Positions 53,768 to 60,866 of a DNA stretch of 64,000 nucleotides are shown here, one piece after another. The notes beneath the pieces were generated by a model. That model did not search any database. It saw nothing but the letters and a program-made list of their open reading frames with translations, and was not told the origin of the DNA. The stretch spans positions 62,001 to 126,000 of the forward strand of contig NZ_QVON01000006.1 in NCBI RefSeq assembly GCF_003426735.1, in the 5' to 3' direction. Made by a program: the position numbers and the translations under genes. This DNA comes from Arenibacter sp. P308M17 (GTDB lineage Bacteria > Bacteroidota > Bacteroidia > Flavobacteriales > Flavobacteriaceae). Positions within the stretch are counted from its first letter, which is position 1. Each line of letters opens with the position of its first letter.

Positions 53768-54472
53768 CTAATCAATGGTTATCGGTTTCATTACTTTTCT
53801 CCAATACAGATGCTCATATAACCCTGACCAGTACATCCCGAAAGTGAAGGCAAATAAAAGCTCTTCAATGGGTATGCCCAGAACAATAAGATGAGTCAGG
53901 TTTTCCAGATTCCAGTACAACTCCACATATTGAGGATAGAATGGAAGAATACTTCCGAAATAAATGAAGTACAGTACAGTAAATAAGATTCCTCCAACCC
54001 ATATCTTTCCTTTTAAATCCGGGCGACAGTACAATGTTGCCATACCACCAAAAAACATTGCAATGATGCCACAATAAATATGGTTGAGCGATGTAAACAG
54101 CGCCATTATGAGGAACACTATTGCTGGTATAAAGAGAACATAAATATGTAGCTTATGTCTTTGGTGGTTCCGTTCGTTATGTGGTATTTCGGCAAGGCTT
54201 CGTTTAAAAATAAGGTTGTAAAGTACCGTGCCAATCCCGCCGATAGCAAAAGAAAAAATAAGGCTCTCTATGTCGAAACCTGATTTTTCTGCCAAATCGA
54301 ACAGCGAAGGTGGAAACCAATATTCTGGGACAAATAAGGGCTCTGTTAACCCAAACGGCATAGTAATAAGGCTCATTTTGAGCATCTCTTTTCTTGATGC
54401 TTTTCTCAACAGATAAATGACTGCCCAGAGCGCAAGAATTATTAGTGACCATATAAACCAGACGTATTGCAT
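53768..54472 (-). CDS. Lycopene-cyclase-domain membrane protein (CrtYcd-like)
   Basis: 234 residues with six or seven membrane helices. The segment GIPIEELLFAFTFG carries the P-x-E-E-x2-F signature of heterodimer/fused lycopene cyclase family proteins (CrtYc/CrtYd, archaeal CrtY), and an upstream TMPFGLTEPLFVPEYW recalls the first-half copy of the same motif. In carotenogenic organisms these cyclise lycopene ends. No other carotenoid gene is in the window, so a different isoprenoid substrate or role is possible. The gene abuts the DUF5676-like gene. Confidence 0.75.
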   Translation of the reverse strand: MQYVWFIWSLIILALWAVIYLLRKASRKEMLKMSLITMPFGLTEPLFVPEYWFPPSLFDLAEKSGFDIESLIFSFAIGGIGTVLYNLIFKRSLAEIPHNERNHQRHKLHIYVLFIPAIVFLIMALFTSLNHIYCGIIAMFFGGMATLYCRPDLKGKIWVGGILFTVLYFIYFGSILPFYPQYVELYWNLENLTHLIVLGIPIEELLFAFTFGMYWSGLYEHLYWRKVMKPITID

Positions 54473-54745
54473 CTATTTTTTTATTTGTGCATTATAAAAA
54501 GCCGCAATACAGGCACCTATAAGCCACCCTAAGATGAATGTTTGTACTATTCCTAAACCTGCTTCCCATAATGGCACATCCATCCTGATAATGCTTGTGG
54601 TATCTAAACCGTGCAAGAGGCTGTTGAAAAAATCAATAGTGCCTTCTCGACCTGCTGTTGACATAACTATCATACAGCCCAAGTAAATTAGTGCTCCCGT
54701 AAGACCGAAAGCATATCCGAGTTTTTTTACGTTTAATCGATTCAT
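54473..54745 (-). CDS. Two-helix membrane protein, DUF5676-like
   Basis: 90 residues: RLNVKKLGYAFGLTGALIYL and a second helix (LGIVQTFILGWLIGACIAAFY). The N-terminal NVKKLGYAFGLTGA fits the DUF5676 membrane family, which often accompanies copper-resistance or stress genes. The stop abuts the next gene start (54472/54473), so the two are co-expressed. Function unknown. Confidence 0.7.
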   Translation of the reverse strand: MNRLNVKKLGYAFGLTGALIYLGCMIVMSTAGREGTIDFFNSLLHGLDTTSIIRMDVPLWEAGLGIVQTFILGWLIGACIAAFYNAQIKK

Positions 54746-54772
54746 GATTGTGTGTTTATTTTAATAGTTATA

Positions 54773-54786
54773 TCAAATTTATTTGA
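54773..54786 (-). promoter_or_regulatory. Candidate promoter/operator: TAAATTTG -7 box inside a 14-bp inverted repeat
   Basis: TCAAAT and ATTTGA are separated by two bases, making a perfect inverted repeat whose minus strand includes TAAATTTG (54781-54774), matching the Bacteroidota -7 TAnnTTTG. It lies about 30 bases upstream of the DUF5676-like ATG. No clear -33 TTG was found, so it may be an operator, a promoter or both. Confidence 0.35.
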
Positions 54787-54823
54787 ATGATACATACCCA
54801 GCAGGGTAAATCTAAAATTGTAA

Positions 54824-55270
54824 TCAATGGTTCTTTTCCATACTCTTTTTGTACTCCATCTTATTGTGCATAGCTTTTTCCAAATCCTTATGCTCAAGAG
54901 TATGGTCACAAAAGGTGTCGCTCAAAAGACTATCGTTGGCGATGACCGGCATAAAATGATGTGTAGTTAGCAGCATCAGATCTGGATATCTGGAAATCAT
55001 ATCACTGAGTTTTCCGGCAAGAATGGTATCGTTTGCCGCTGCGTTTACGAGTTCGTCAACCATCATGCCCGTGGCATGGTCATTATCCATCATTTTGGTA
55101 ATATACTTCTTGCCCAAATCATGGTCTTCCACCATCAATGTCAAGATCTCATCTTGTTGTGACGGATCTTTAAGCATATCCTTTACAGAACTTTCCTGTT
55201 TTTGTGCACAGGCCGATAATGTGAAAGTGGCCAATACAATTCCTACTGCCATTTTGATTTTTGTTTTCAT
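54824..55270 (-). CDS. Small lipoprotein, unknown function
   Basis: 148 residues with a lipobox in the leader (LSAC, Cys21). The mature protein is helical and carries several Met/His pairs (THHFMPVIA, CDHTLEHKDLEKAMHNKM) that could bind copper. It belongs with the neighbouring Met/His-rich proteins and ends in KKSMEKNH. Family not recognised with confidence. Separated from the next upstream gene by a 125-base region with several inverted repeats. Confidence 0.65.
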   Translation of the reverse strand: MKTKIKMAVGIVLATFTLSACAQKQESSVKDMLKDPSQQDEILTLMVEDHDLGKKYITKMMDNDHATGMMVDELVNAAANDTILAGKLSDMISRYPDLMLLTTHHFMPVIANDSLLSDTFCDHTLEHKDLEKAMHNKMEYKKSMEKNH

Positions 55271-55299
55271 TTCATTTTGTTTTAAGTGTTAAAATTTTA

Positions 55300-55384
55300 C
55301 TCGATAATCGAGATTTAAATACACCGAGGCTTACCTCGAAATCAAATGTTTTTCTGTTAAATGCCTCGAGGGCTTGCCCCGAGG
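55300..55384. repeat. Three consecutive CTCG-type inverted repeats
   Basis: CTCGAT-A-ATCGAG (55300-55312), CGAGG-CTTA-CCTCG (55325-55338) and CCTCG-A-GGG-CTTG-CCC-CGAGG (55364-55384, 8-bp stem with one bulge) follow one another. The last sits directly 3' of the SHOCT-domain gene and may terminate or stabilise its transcript. The second and third share the core CGAGG(G)CTT(A/G)CC, suggesting two copies of one element. Confidence 0.6.
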
Positions 55385-55395
55385 TAGTTTACTCC

Positions 55396-55611
55396 TTATT
55401 CAGATTTTAAAAGTTTCTTGGACTCCTCGTATTCCTCTTTCGTGATTTCGCCTTTGGCATATCGCTTTTTAAGAATGCGCAGTGGGTCTTCTTTTCTGTT
55501 TTTCGTATAGGGCAGGTCGTATGGTGCGTAAAAGATCCAGATCAATAGAATGAACCATACGATCCACCATATAAAGTGCATACCACCGAAGTGTCCGTTA
55601 AAAAAGTGCAT
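55396..55611 (-). CDS. SHOCT-domain membrane protein (first paralogue)
   Basis: 71 residues. An N-terminal membrane helix (HFIWWIVWFILLIWIFYAP) precedes a SHOCT-like helix pair (PLRILKKRYAKGEITKEEYE and a final lysine-rich helix). The SHOCT motif (short C-terminal domain, ending KKLLKSE) usually mediates oligomerisation or membrane contacts. Very similar in layout to the gene at 56616-56834. Function unknown. Confidence 0.75.
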   Translation of the reverse strand: MHFFNGHFGGMHFIWWIVWFILLIWIFYAPYDLPYTKNRKEDPLRILKKRYAKGEITKEEYEESKKLLKSE

Positions 55612-55728
55612 AGTTTTCAGTTTTAAAAGATTAGACTTATTTGTTTAAAAAAATTCTGTTGATGTATCGACTTCATCCCAAATTAATTTTTTATGGATGA
55701 CGTGATATTAGTCCTGTTTGATATAGGC

Positions 55729-56544
55729 CTATTTTAAGGTCTCCTTTACCAAACCGCAGCCGGGCATAGTTTCTCCCATATAAGGATTGCTAATATTTTC
55801 GCTCAAGCTTAGCCAATTTGCCCCTTTCCCTTCCATGGCCATCGGGCAATGGTTCCAGTAAAGGGTTTTCCCGTTCAAGCCTGTTTCCTTAAAAATAATG
55901 TACAGTTCTTTGGACAAATTCGCAAAGTGCTCTCGCTGTTCTCTAAGATCGTAGGCGTTGGACAACTCCTCTAAAGTCTTTTTCATATGGGTTTCGTTCA
56001 AGGCAGTAGCGTCATTTAAAAGTTGTGCTGCCGCTTCGCTTGCGGACTCACTGTTATCATCAACAAGGGCATTTTCGATGTTCATATACCCGGCCAATAT
56101 TGCATCCGTGTCATCTTCAATCTTATTCTCCTTGAAAAAACAGTGTACCGCACAGGCATGGAGTTTGTAGTTTTTATGTATATAGCCCAAGGAATGGCCT
56201 TTGGGATCAAGAATTTCACATTTTTCATCGTTCCCTTCAACATATAGCACGAACTCACCGCTATCGTTATAATATCGACCTCCCTTTTTTGCCTTTCCCA
56301 TTGAATTGCCCTCCGCATCATATACTTTCCCGTTTTTAATGAAGCCGAGCTTCTTTCCCTTGTTATTAAAGATAATATCCTCCTTGCTTATATAGCCGAG
56401 CTTCATACCACGGTCAGAGACTTCCCCCTTCCCGTTGATATACATCTGCCTTTTGGTTTTATCGCTTGCCTGAGCAGAGGTAAATTGTGCTGAGAGCAGT
56501 ATTCCTGCCAGGAATACAAGGCTCATAATTAAGTGCTTTTTCAT
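55729..56544 (-). CDS. Secreted protein with short beta-repeats and DUF3347-like domain
   Basis: 271 residues with a signal peptide (LIMSLVFLAGILLSAQFTSAQ). The first third holds repeated short units (GKGEVSDRGMKLGYI, GKKLGFIKNGKVYD, GNSMGKAKKGGRYY), each a glycine-turn beta pattern. The rest is a helical domain ending in CPMAMEGKGANWLSLSENI then a CG near the C-terminus, the same ending as the lipoprotein at 44577-45296. It is probably a periplasmic or surface metal-handling protein of the DUF3347 type. No enzyme motif is seen. Confidence 0.72.
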   Translation of the reverse strand: MKKHLIMSLVFLAGILLSAQFTSAQASDKTKRQMYINGKGEVSDRGMKLGYISKEDIIFNNKGKKLGFIKNGKVYDAEGNSMGKAKKGGRYYNDSGEFVLYVEGNDEKCEILDPKGHSLGYIHKNYKLHACAVHCFFKENKIEDDTDAILAGYMNIENALVDDNSESASEAAAQLLNDATALNETHMKKTLEELSNAYDLREQREHFANLSKELYIIFKETGLNGKTLYWNHCPMAMEGKGANWLSLSENISNPYMGETMPGCGLVKETLK

Positions 56545-56615
56545 TTTCTTGGTTCTTTACATTTCACTACTATTTTTTGTTTTTAATTTTCAAATGTGCT
56601 AATAAGGGGCCTTGA

Positions 56616-56834
56616 TCAATCGTCCGATTTTAAAAGTTCCTTTGATTGCTCATATTCCTCCTTGGTAATCTCGCCTTGGGCGAACCGCATTTTGAGCAAC
56701 ATTAGTGGGTCGTCTCCCTCAATTTCTTGATAAGTCGAACTGGACGGGGCAAAGAATATCCAGGCCAGCAACACAAACCAAATAGCCCACCAGATAAGGT
56801 GCATGCCCCAAAAAATTCCGTCTCTATAAAACAT
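56616..56834 (-). CDS. SHOCT-domain membrane protein (second paralogue)
   Basis: 72 residues. One membrane helix (LIWWAIWFVLLAWIFFAP) is followed by the SHOCT pattern DPLMLLKMRFAQGEITKEE and YEQSKELLKSD. A close paralogue of the gene at 55396-55611; the pair flanks the DUF3347-like gene. Function unknown. Confidence 0.75.
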   Translation of the reverse strand: MFYRDGIFWGMHLIWWAIWFVLLAWIFFAPSSSTYQEIEGDDPLMLLKMRFAQGEITKEEYEQSKELLKSDD

Positions 56835-56861
56835 ACTGTTAGATTTAAGATTATTGTTATT

Positions 56862-57077
56862 TTAATTAATTTCTGTTATGGTATAGCCTTCAAGTTCGTT
56901 GAGTTGCTCTTGCAGCTCATCTACTGAAAGTTCTTCCTTCATGCTGATAATCGTGGCACCTTTCGGCTGCAAGAAAATCTGTGTTTTCTCTACCGCCGGA
57001 TGTTCTTCCAAAGTTCTTTTGACCCTTGTCACACATCCGCCACAGCTTATTCCTTCGATTTGAAATTTGCGTTTCAT
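56862..57077 (-). CDS. Heavy-metal-associated (HMA) domain protein, CopZ-like
   Basis: 71 residues with a single HMA domain. The metal site GISCGGC has Cys12 and Cys15, in the usual GMxCxxC position. The chain continues with the beta-alpha-beta-beta-alpha-beta pattern, including the VTRVKRTLEEH helix. It probably carries Cu(I) in the cytoplasm and may deliver it to the CopB-type ATPase or hand it to the HMA-AraC regulator. It lies between the SHOCT and DUF2933-like genes. Confidence 0.88.
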   Translation of the reverse strand: MKRKFQIEGISCGGCVTRVKRTLEEHPAVEKTQIFLQPKGATIISMKEELSVDELQEQLNELEGYTITEIN

Positions 57078-57097
57078 TGTCCAACTTTTACTGTTAT

Positions 57098-57367
57098 TTA
57101 ATGATGTCGATGTCCTTCATGTCCTTTTTTGTCCCCATCATCTAGCACTTCCTCTTTACTTTCTCCGTGCTTCTTATTGCTATGGCCGCCATGGTTATGG
57201 CCACTGCGACCATGTGAGCCATGCGGCATAAAGAGATGCACTACGAACATCAGGATTATGAAGGCAAAAAGGCCGTTATACCCTGTGATCCCCAACGCCG
57301 GGGCGAAAAATATCAGTAGTAGGGGCAGCCCACAACCGATAACCATCCATATCCAATGACTTTTCAT
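57098..57367 (-). CDS. DUF2933-like membrane protein with His-rich tail
   Basis: 89 residues. Two hydrophobic stretches (WIWMVIGCGLPLLLIFFAP and LFAFIILMFVVHLFMP) are followed by a tail of about 40 residues with many His and Gly (HGSHGRSGHNHGGHSNKKHG). This matches the layout of DUF2933-type copper/metal-associated membrane proteins. The His tail likely binds copper or another metal. Function not established. Confidence 0.7.
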   Translation of the reverse strand: MKSHWIWMVIGCGLPLLLIFFAPALGITGYNGLFAFIILMFVVHLFMPHGSHGRSGHNHGGHSNKKHGESKEEVLDDGDKKGHEGHRHH

Positions 57368-57399
57368 GTTTTCCTGTATTTGCGTTAAACTTTAGTGTT

Positions 57400-57870
57400 T
57401 TAATGATGATCACCATGACTTTGGCTCTTGCTCAATTCCATTTCGCCCTGCTCGATAATGTCCAATCCTTCCTCGGCCATCATATTTTTACAGGACTCCA
57501 TACAATCCTCGCTCATCATGCCTTTTTCATGCATCATTTTCATCATGTTCCCCATCATCTTACCATTTTTCATCATGGATTGCATCATGTTCTTCATCAT
57601 CGTACTGTCTTTCATCATCATTTGCATACCATCGCCTTTCATCATGCCACCCATCATTTTATGGTTGCCCTGCATCATTTGCATTGCATGATCGCTCTCT
57701 TCCATGTTTTCCATAAGACCGGTCATGTATGCATGATTGTTCGCAATGGCATCAAAAATCTCACTTCTTGTTTCGGAGTTGTCGAGCATTGCGTTAACGT
57801 CAGTTTTCTGGCTGCAACCGTTTAAGGCAAACAAGCCGATCGTCAAAAAAATTAGTGTTGCTGTTTTCAT
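57400..57870 (-). CDS. Met/His-rich lipoprotein, putative copper-binding
   Basis: 156 residues with a lipobox (LNGC, Cys19). The central part is extremely rich in Met (MKGDGMQMMMKDSTMMKNMM and further runs), with a His-rich C-terminus (SHGDHH). Met-rich sequences bind Cu(I) in the periplasm. It probably buffers copper at the outer or inner membrane. The opposite strand contains long open frames (for example 57403-57825) that are a by-product of the ATG-repeat composition. Confidence 0.72.
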   Translation of the reverse strand: MKTATLIFLTIGLFALNGCSQKTDVNAMLDNSETRSEIFDAIANNHAYMTGLMENMEESDHAMQMMQGNHKMMGGMMKGDGMQMMMKDSTMMKNMMQSMMKNGKMMGNMMKMMHEKGMMSEDCMESCKNMMAEEGLDIIEQGEMELSKSQSHGDHH

Positions 57871-58079
57871 TGTATTTGATTTAAGGTTTATTCGATTCGT
57901 TTTAACTTTTTCCTTTATTTACTTCCGAAGTTTCACAAACACATTTCGTACCTTAATTTTTGCTTCAATCCAAAAGTTTAAATGGGTTCGCTTCAACTTT
58001 TTGTCCCAAGGAAACTTATCAACGCCAATGTGGTCATTATTGGCAAGAATTTTTCATTTTATTCGTATTAAGTTGTTAA

Positions 58080-58087
58080 CAAATCTA
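58080..58087 (-). promoter_or_regulatory. Possible -7 element upstream of the Met/His-rich lipoprotein gene
   Basis: TAGATTTG on the minus strand fits TAnnTTTG. It lies 210 bases upstream of the ATG at 57870, immediately 3' of the AraC-type regulator gene. No paired TTG element at the right distance was seen, so support is weak. Confidence 0.25.
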
Positions 58088-58129
58088 TTTTTTCTTGTAT
58101 GTGTTCGTCTGCATAATTTTCTTTCTTAT

Positions 58130-58711
58130 CTATATAATTTCGTCATAGAATTTACGCTCCCAGCCTTCTGCATTCTTATAATCGGTCATGCTGATACCCG
58201 TGATGTTCTTGAACTGCCTCGACAGATGGTTTACACTACTGTAGTCCAGCATATAGGCTATATCCGAAAAGGTATATTGTTGTAGCTGTATCAGTTCTTT
58301 GACCTTCTCGATCTTTAGTTTTATAAAATACTTTTCAATGGTGGTATGTTCTTTTTTGGAAAACAGCTTGCTCAAAGTCTTATAGTCACGATGAATGGTC
58401 GATGCCAAATGTTCCGAGGTCTTTTCCCTTAAATGCAATGGCAACTCTTTGATAAGATCTATGAGGGTGATCTTTACCTCCTCTACCAACATTTCCTCTT
58501 CGCTTTTGGCGATTTCAAATCCATTTACATGGAGTATGTTTATAACCTTCGCATCTATTTCTCTGTCATTGTTTTTGGTCGAACGAACGGTCAGCTTTCC
58601 CAATTCAAGGGAAAGCACCTCGATATTGATTTCTTCAAGCTCATGTTTTATGACCTTTAGGCACCGTCTACAGACCATGTTCATGATCCAATAAATTCTA
58701 GTGGATTCCAT
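58130..58711 (-). CDS. AraC-type regulator with N-terminal HMA-like metal domain
   Basis: 193 residues. The first 65 residues have an HMA-like pattern with a Cys pair in MVCRRCLKVI (Cys14 and Cys17), a later NGFEI strand and acidic/basic strands in between. Residues about 85-185 form an AraC/XylS HTH unit (LIQLQQYTFSDIAYMLDYSS, then LSRQFKNITG). The domain order suggests a regulator that senses a soft metal directly. It sits beside the CopZ-like, Met-rich and HYC_CC_PP genes it would control. This is a recurring bacteroidetes architecture, though the binding metal is inferred, not known. Confidence 0.78.
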   Translation of the reverse strand: MESTRIYWIMNMVCRRCLKVIKHELEEINIEVLSLELGKLTVRSTKNNDREIDAKVINILHVNGFEIAKSEEEMLVEEVKITLIDLIKELPLHLREKTSEHLASTIHRDYKTLSKLFSKKEHTTIEKYFIKLKIEKVKELIQLQQYTFSDIAYMLDYSSVNHLSRQFKNITGISMTDYKNAEGWERKFYDEII

Positions 58712-58750
58712 GTATGAAAATATTAATGTTCTTAACTGAACTATAAAGCG

Positions 58751-58879
58751 TCAGAGGATTGATTCTCTGATAAAATACAGGTCGAAAAAGGTTGTCGCTA
58801 GAAAATAGGTGCGACAGTAGATAACCAACAATGTACTGTTGGCCAATGGGGAAGCACAGATTATTTTTACAATAATCTG
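58751..58879. repeat. Four consecutive inverted repeats between regulator and HYC_CC_PP gene
   Basis: TCAGAG/CTCTGA (58751-58770), TGTCGC/GCGACA (58793-58816), CCAACA/TGTTGG (58825-58842) and CAGATTATT/AATAATCTG (58857-58879) are all perfect arms, with spacers of 8, 12, 6 and 5 bases. They fill most of the 180-base gap between the regulator start at 58711 and the upstream gene stop at 58892. The last may be a terminator for the upstream gene; the others may be operators or a structured leader. Confidence 0.7.
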
Positions 58880-58891
58880 CTTAAATAAAAA

Positions 58892-59314
58892 TCAAATCAA
58901 GAGAGTTTCGTGAAGTACGAGTATGTCCTTCTCGATCCAGGGAGGATCATGGTTTATTAAGGGAACTGTTTTAAGTTCAAGTCTTTGAAATAGATTTACA
59001 TTGGTGTAGAAAAATGCTTTTAAGAAAACTACCTTGTTGGCATCCAGTTCGAAGGAATCCGATTTTAGATTGTCCTCTCCTTGCTTTACAAAGGTTTGGT
59101 TGCTACAACAATCCTTTTGACCTAGGGAACATTCTTTGGTAGATTTTTCATCTTGTTGCTTGACTTTTTCATCGCAAGATTTTACTTTACGGAAAACAGC
59201 AAGGTCCACCAATTTATCACAACAAAAGTGCATATCGGCTGCAAACGCGGTAGTGGAAAAAAGCACCGCGAAAGCTAAAGTGAATGCAAATATTTTGTGA
59301 AAAAGGCGTTTCAT
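58892..59314 (-). CDS. HYC_CC_PP family exported protein
   Basis: 140 residues with an N-terminal signal peptide (FTLAFAVLFSTTAFA). It carries the three name-giving elements of the family: an HFC near residue 29-31 (followed by C32), a Cys-Cys pair at 69-70, and a PP in HDPPWIEKDI. Members are often encoded near copper-handling genes; metal binding by the cysteines is plausible. It is the first gene of the minus-strand copper module, with a candidate promoter 113 bases upstream. Confidence 0.78.
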   Translation of the reverse strand: MKRLFHKIFAFTLAFAVLFSTTAFAADMHFCCDKLVDLAVFRKVKSCDEKVKQQDEKSTKECSLGQKDCCSNQTFVKQGEDNLKSDSFELDANKVVFLKAFFYTNVNLFQRLELKTVPLINHDPPWIEKDILVLHETLLI

Positions 59315-59426
59315 GTTCTCAAGTTAATCAATTTTTTTTCAAGTTTTAAAGTAACTTATTCGGATTTTATGTGCTTAAAACGCTTAAAATAATAGAGTTA
59401 TATTGTTTTTTAGCTAATTACCTGTA

Positions 59427-59452
59427 CAAATGTAAATGAAGGGTTTAAACAA
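59427..59452 (-). promoter_or_regulatory. Candidate promoter of the copper module
   Basis: On the minus strand, TACATTTG (59434-59427) matches the TAnnTTTG -7 box, with a TTG at 59452-59450 about 15 bases further upstream. A second match TATTTTTG overlaps at 59457-59450. It lies 113 bases from the HYC_CC_PP ATG. The 272-base region 59315-59586 is otherwise non-coding and divergent, with no clear plus-strand promoter for the Rieske gene. Confidence 0.45.
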
Positions 59453-59586
59453 AAATATGACTATTGTCATGTTTGTCAGAAAAATTCTGTAATCGCTAAA
59501 ATCGGCCAAATAAATAATTAAGTGCAATTAGTTTAAGGATACTTTTTTTCCAATAAAGTCGTTCCTTTCTTATAAACATATCTGTT

Positions 59587-60030
59587 ATGGAAAGAAAGCG
59601 GTTTTTACGGAATTTGGGTGCCGGTGCGGCATTCGCCATAGTTTTTCCCTGTGTTCATGGTTGTTCGAAAGATGGCAACGGAGATGTTGCCCCCGAGGAT
59701 ATGAGGCCTATACCTACTGGAATTGACTTTACCATTGACCTTGACGCTCAGGAAGGTGCGCCTTTACAGAACAACGGCGGATTTATCCTAAAGGAATTCG
59801 TGGTAGTGGCCAAAAACTTGGAGGGGCAGTATGTGGCCGCCAGTCAAATATGTAGCCATCAACAGACCGAGGAAGTGCGATTTATTTCGAAGGATGGGGG
59901 TATCTATTACTGTTCAACGCATGGTGCACGGTTTGACCAAACGGGAAAACCGTTAAACAGCATCACAAGCAATCCGCTAAAAATATTCAGAACTGAGCTT
60001 ACCGGAAATATACTGCGCGTGTTTGAGTAA
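59587..60030 (+). CDS. Rieske [2Fe-2S] lipoprotein
   Basis: 147 residues. The N-terminus has an RKRFLRN Tat-like start and a Cys in a lipobox-like site (Cys26 in VHGC). The cluster ligands are Cys89-Ser-His91 and Cys109-Ser-Thr-His112, the normal C-x-H and C-x2-H pair. The protein would be anchored in the periplasm and pass electrons, perhaps to the neighbouring dehydrogenase on the opposite strand (convergent, 113 bases). The partner is not certain. It is not fused to cytochrome or oxygenase domains. Confidence 0.88.
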   Translation: MERKRFLRNLGAGAAFAIVFPCVHGCSKDGNGDVAPEDMRPIPTGIDFTIDLDAQEGAPLQNNGGFILKEFVVVAKNLEGQYVAASQICSHQQTEEVRFISKDGGIYYCSTHGARFDQTGKPLNSITSNPLKIFRTELTGNILRVFE

Positions 60031-60142
60031 AACAGTTGCTTCATGACACCAACGAACACCATTTGTTAACTTTTTCGACATTGTAATATTTGCCTTTGGG
60101 GCCAGATGCTATGCTCTTGAGAAAAATAAGATAGTTTATGGG

Positions 60143-60862
60143 CTATGTCAATAAATTGCCATCGCTATCCCACTCGGCCAGAATGCCCCTTTTACTTTGG
60201 TCCACACATTTTGCGAGCCATTCTTCTTCGTAAGCAACTCCGTGCTGTTTCAGTACATCTTCCGGTACGCCATCCCAAACCGTGGGTGTGTTGCCTTTAT
60301 AGCCCAAATCCTGAATGCCGATCTTAGAGGTATAATATCCGGTAATCGTCAAATTTCTCATCAACGAGAAAAACTGTATTTCCAAAGGGCGTTCGGCCTC
60401 GGGGACTTTGATATCGGGGTAGGCGATGGCATCCAATAGTTGTTTTTGTTGTTCTTCCGGTGCCGATTTAAATTCTGCACCAAATTCGGTATTGCTACTA
60501 TGGTCCAACCACATCAGACCGCCTCGGAGGGTTGTCTGCATTTCAGGAATATCCTTGGCCATGAACTCTATAAAATCGGGAACCCCGGCATCCGATGCAC
60601 TACCAAATTCTTCATTGGCGGGCAAGATTAAATCACCCAGAACGGCAATGGTTTCCAGCTCGTGTTCGTTGAAAAACTGTTCCTTCTCCAGTTCCACGAT
60701 CAACCCCTTTTCCTTTGGGGTTCTTCCATATTTGTAGTTGTAGCCAGGTAAGGCCTTGGTCTGTTCCGCCTTGGCCTCTGCTTCCGGTTTGCATCCGTGT
60801 ACGGCCAATCCTCCTGCGACCGAACCCAAAATAATAGATTTTATACTGTTTCTTCTGTCCAT
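60143..60862 (-). CDS. Gluconate 2-dehydrogenase subunit 3-type protein
   Basis: 239 residues. The N-terminus has a Tat-like RR (MDRRNSIKS) and a Cys at position 24 in a lipobox-like AVHGC. The mature part matches the Gluconate_2-dh3 family (LETIAVLGDLILPANEEFGSA and DAGVPDFIEFMAKD). The small subunit is needed for export and maturation of the GMC subunit. It follows the GMC gene by four bases. Confidence 0.87.
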   Translation of the reverse strand: MDRRNSIKSIILGSVAGGLAVHGCKPEAEAKAEQTKALPGYNYKYGRTPKEKGLIVELEKEQFFNEHELETIAVLGDLILPANEEFGSASDAGVPDFIEFMAKDIPEMQTTLRGGLMWLDHSSNTEFGAEFKSAPEEQQKQLLDAIAYPDIKVPEAERPLEIQFFSLMRNLTITGYYTSKIGIQDLGYKGNTPTVWDGVPEDVLKQHGVAYEEEWLAKCVDQSKRGILAEWDSDGNLLT

Positions 60863-60866
60863 TTTC

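Noticed and set aside
57403-57825. A long plus-strand frame (140 residues, His-rich) antisense to the Met-rich lipoprotein gene
   Set aside because: CAT/ATC repeats on the opposite strand are the direct mirror of ATG-rich Met codons; the minus-strand frame has a signal peptide and lipobox, so the plus frame is a by-product.
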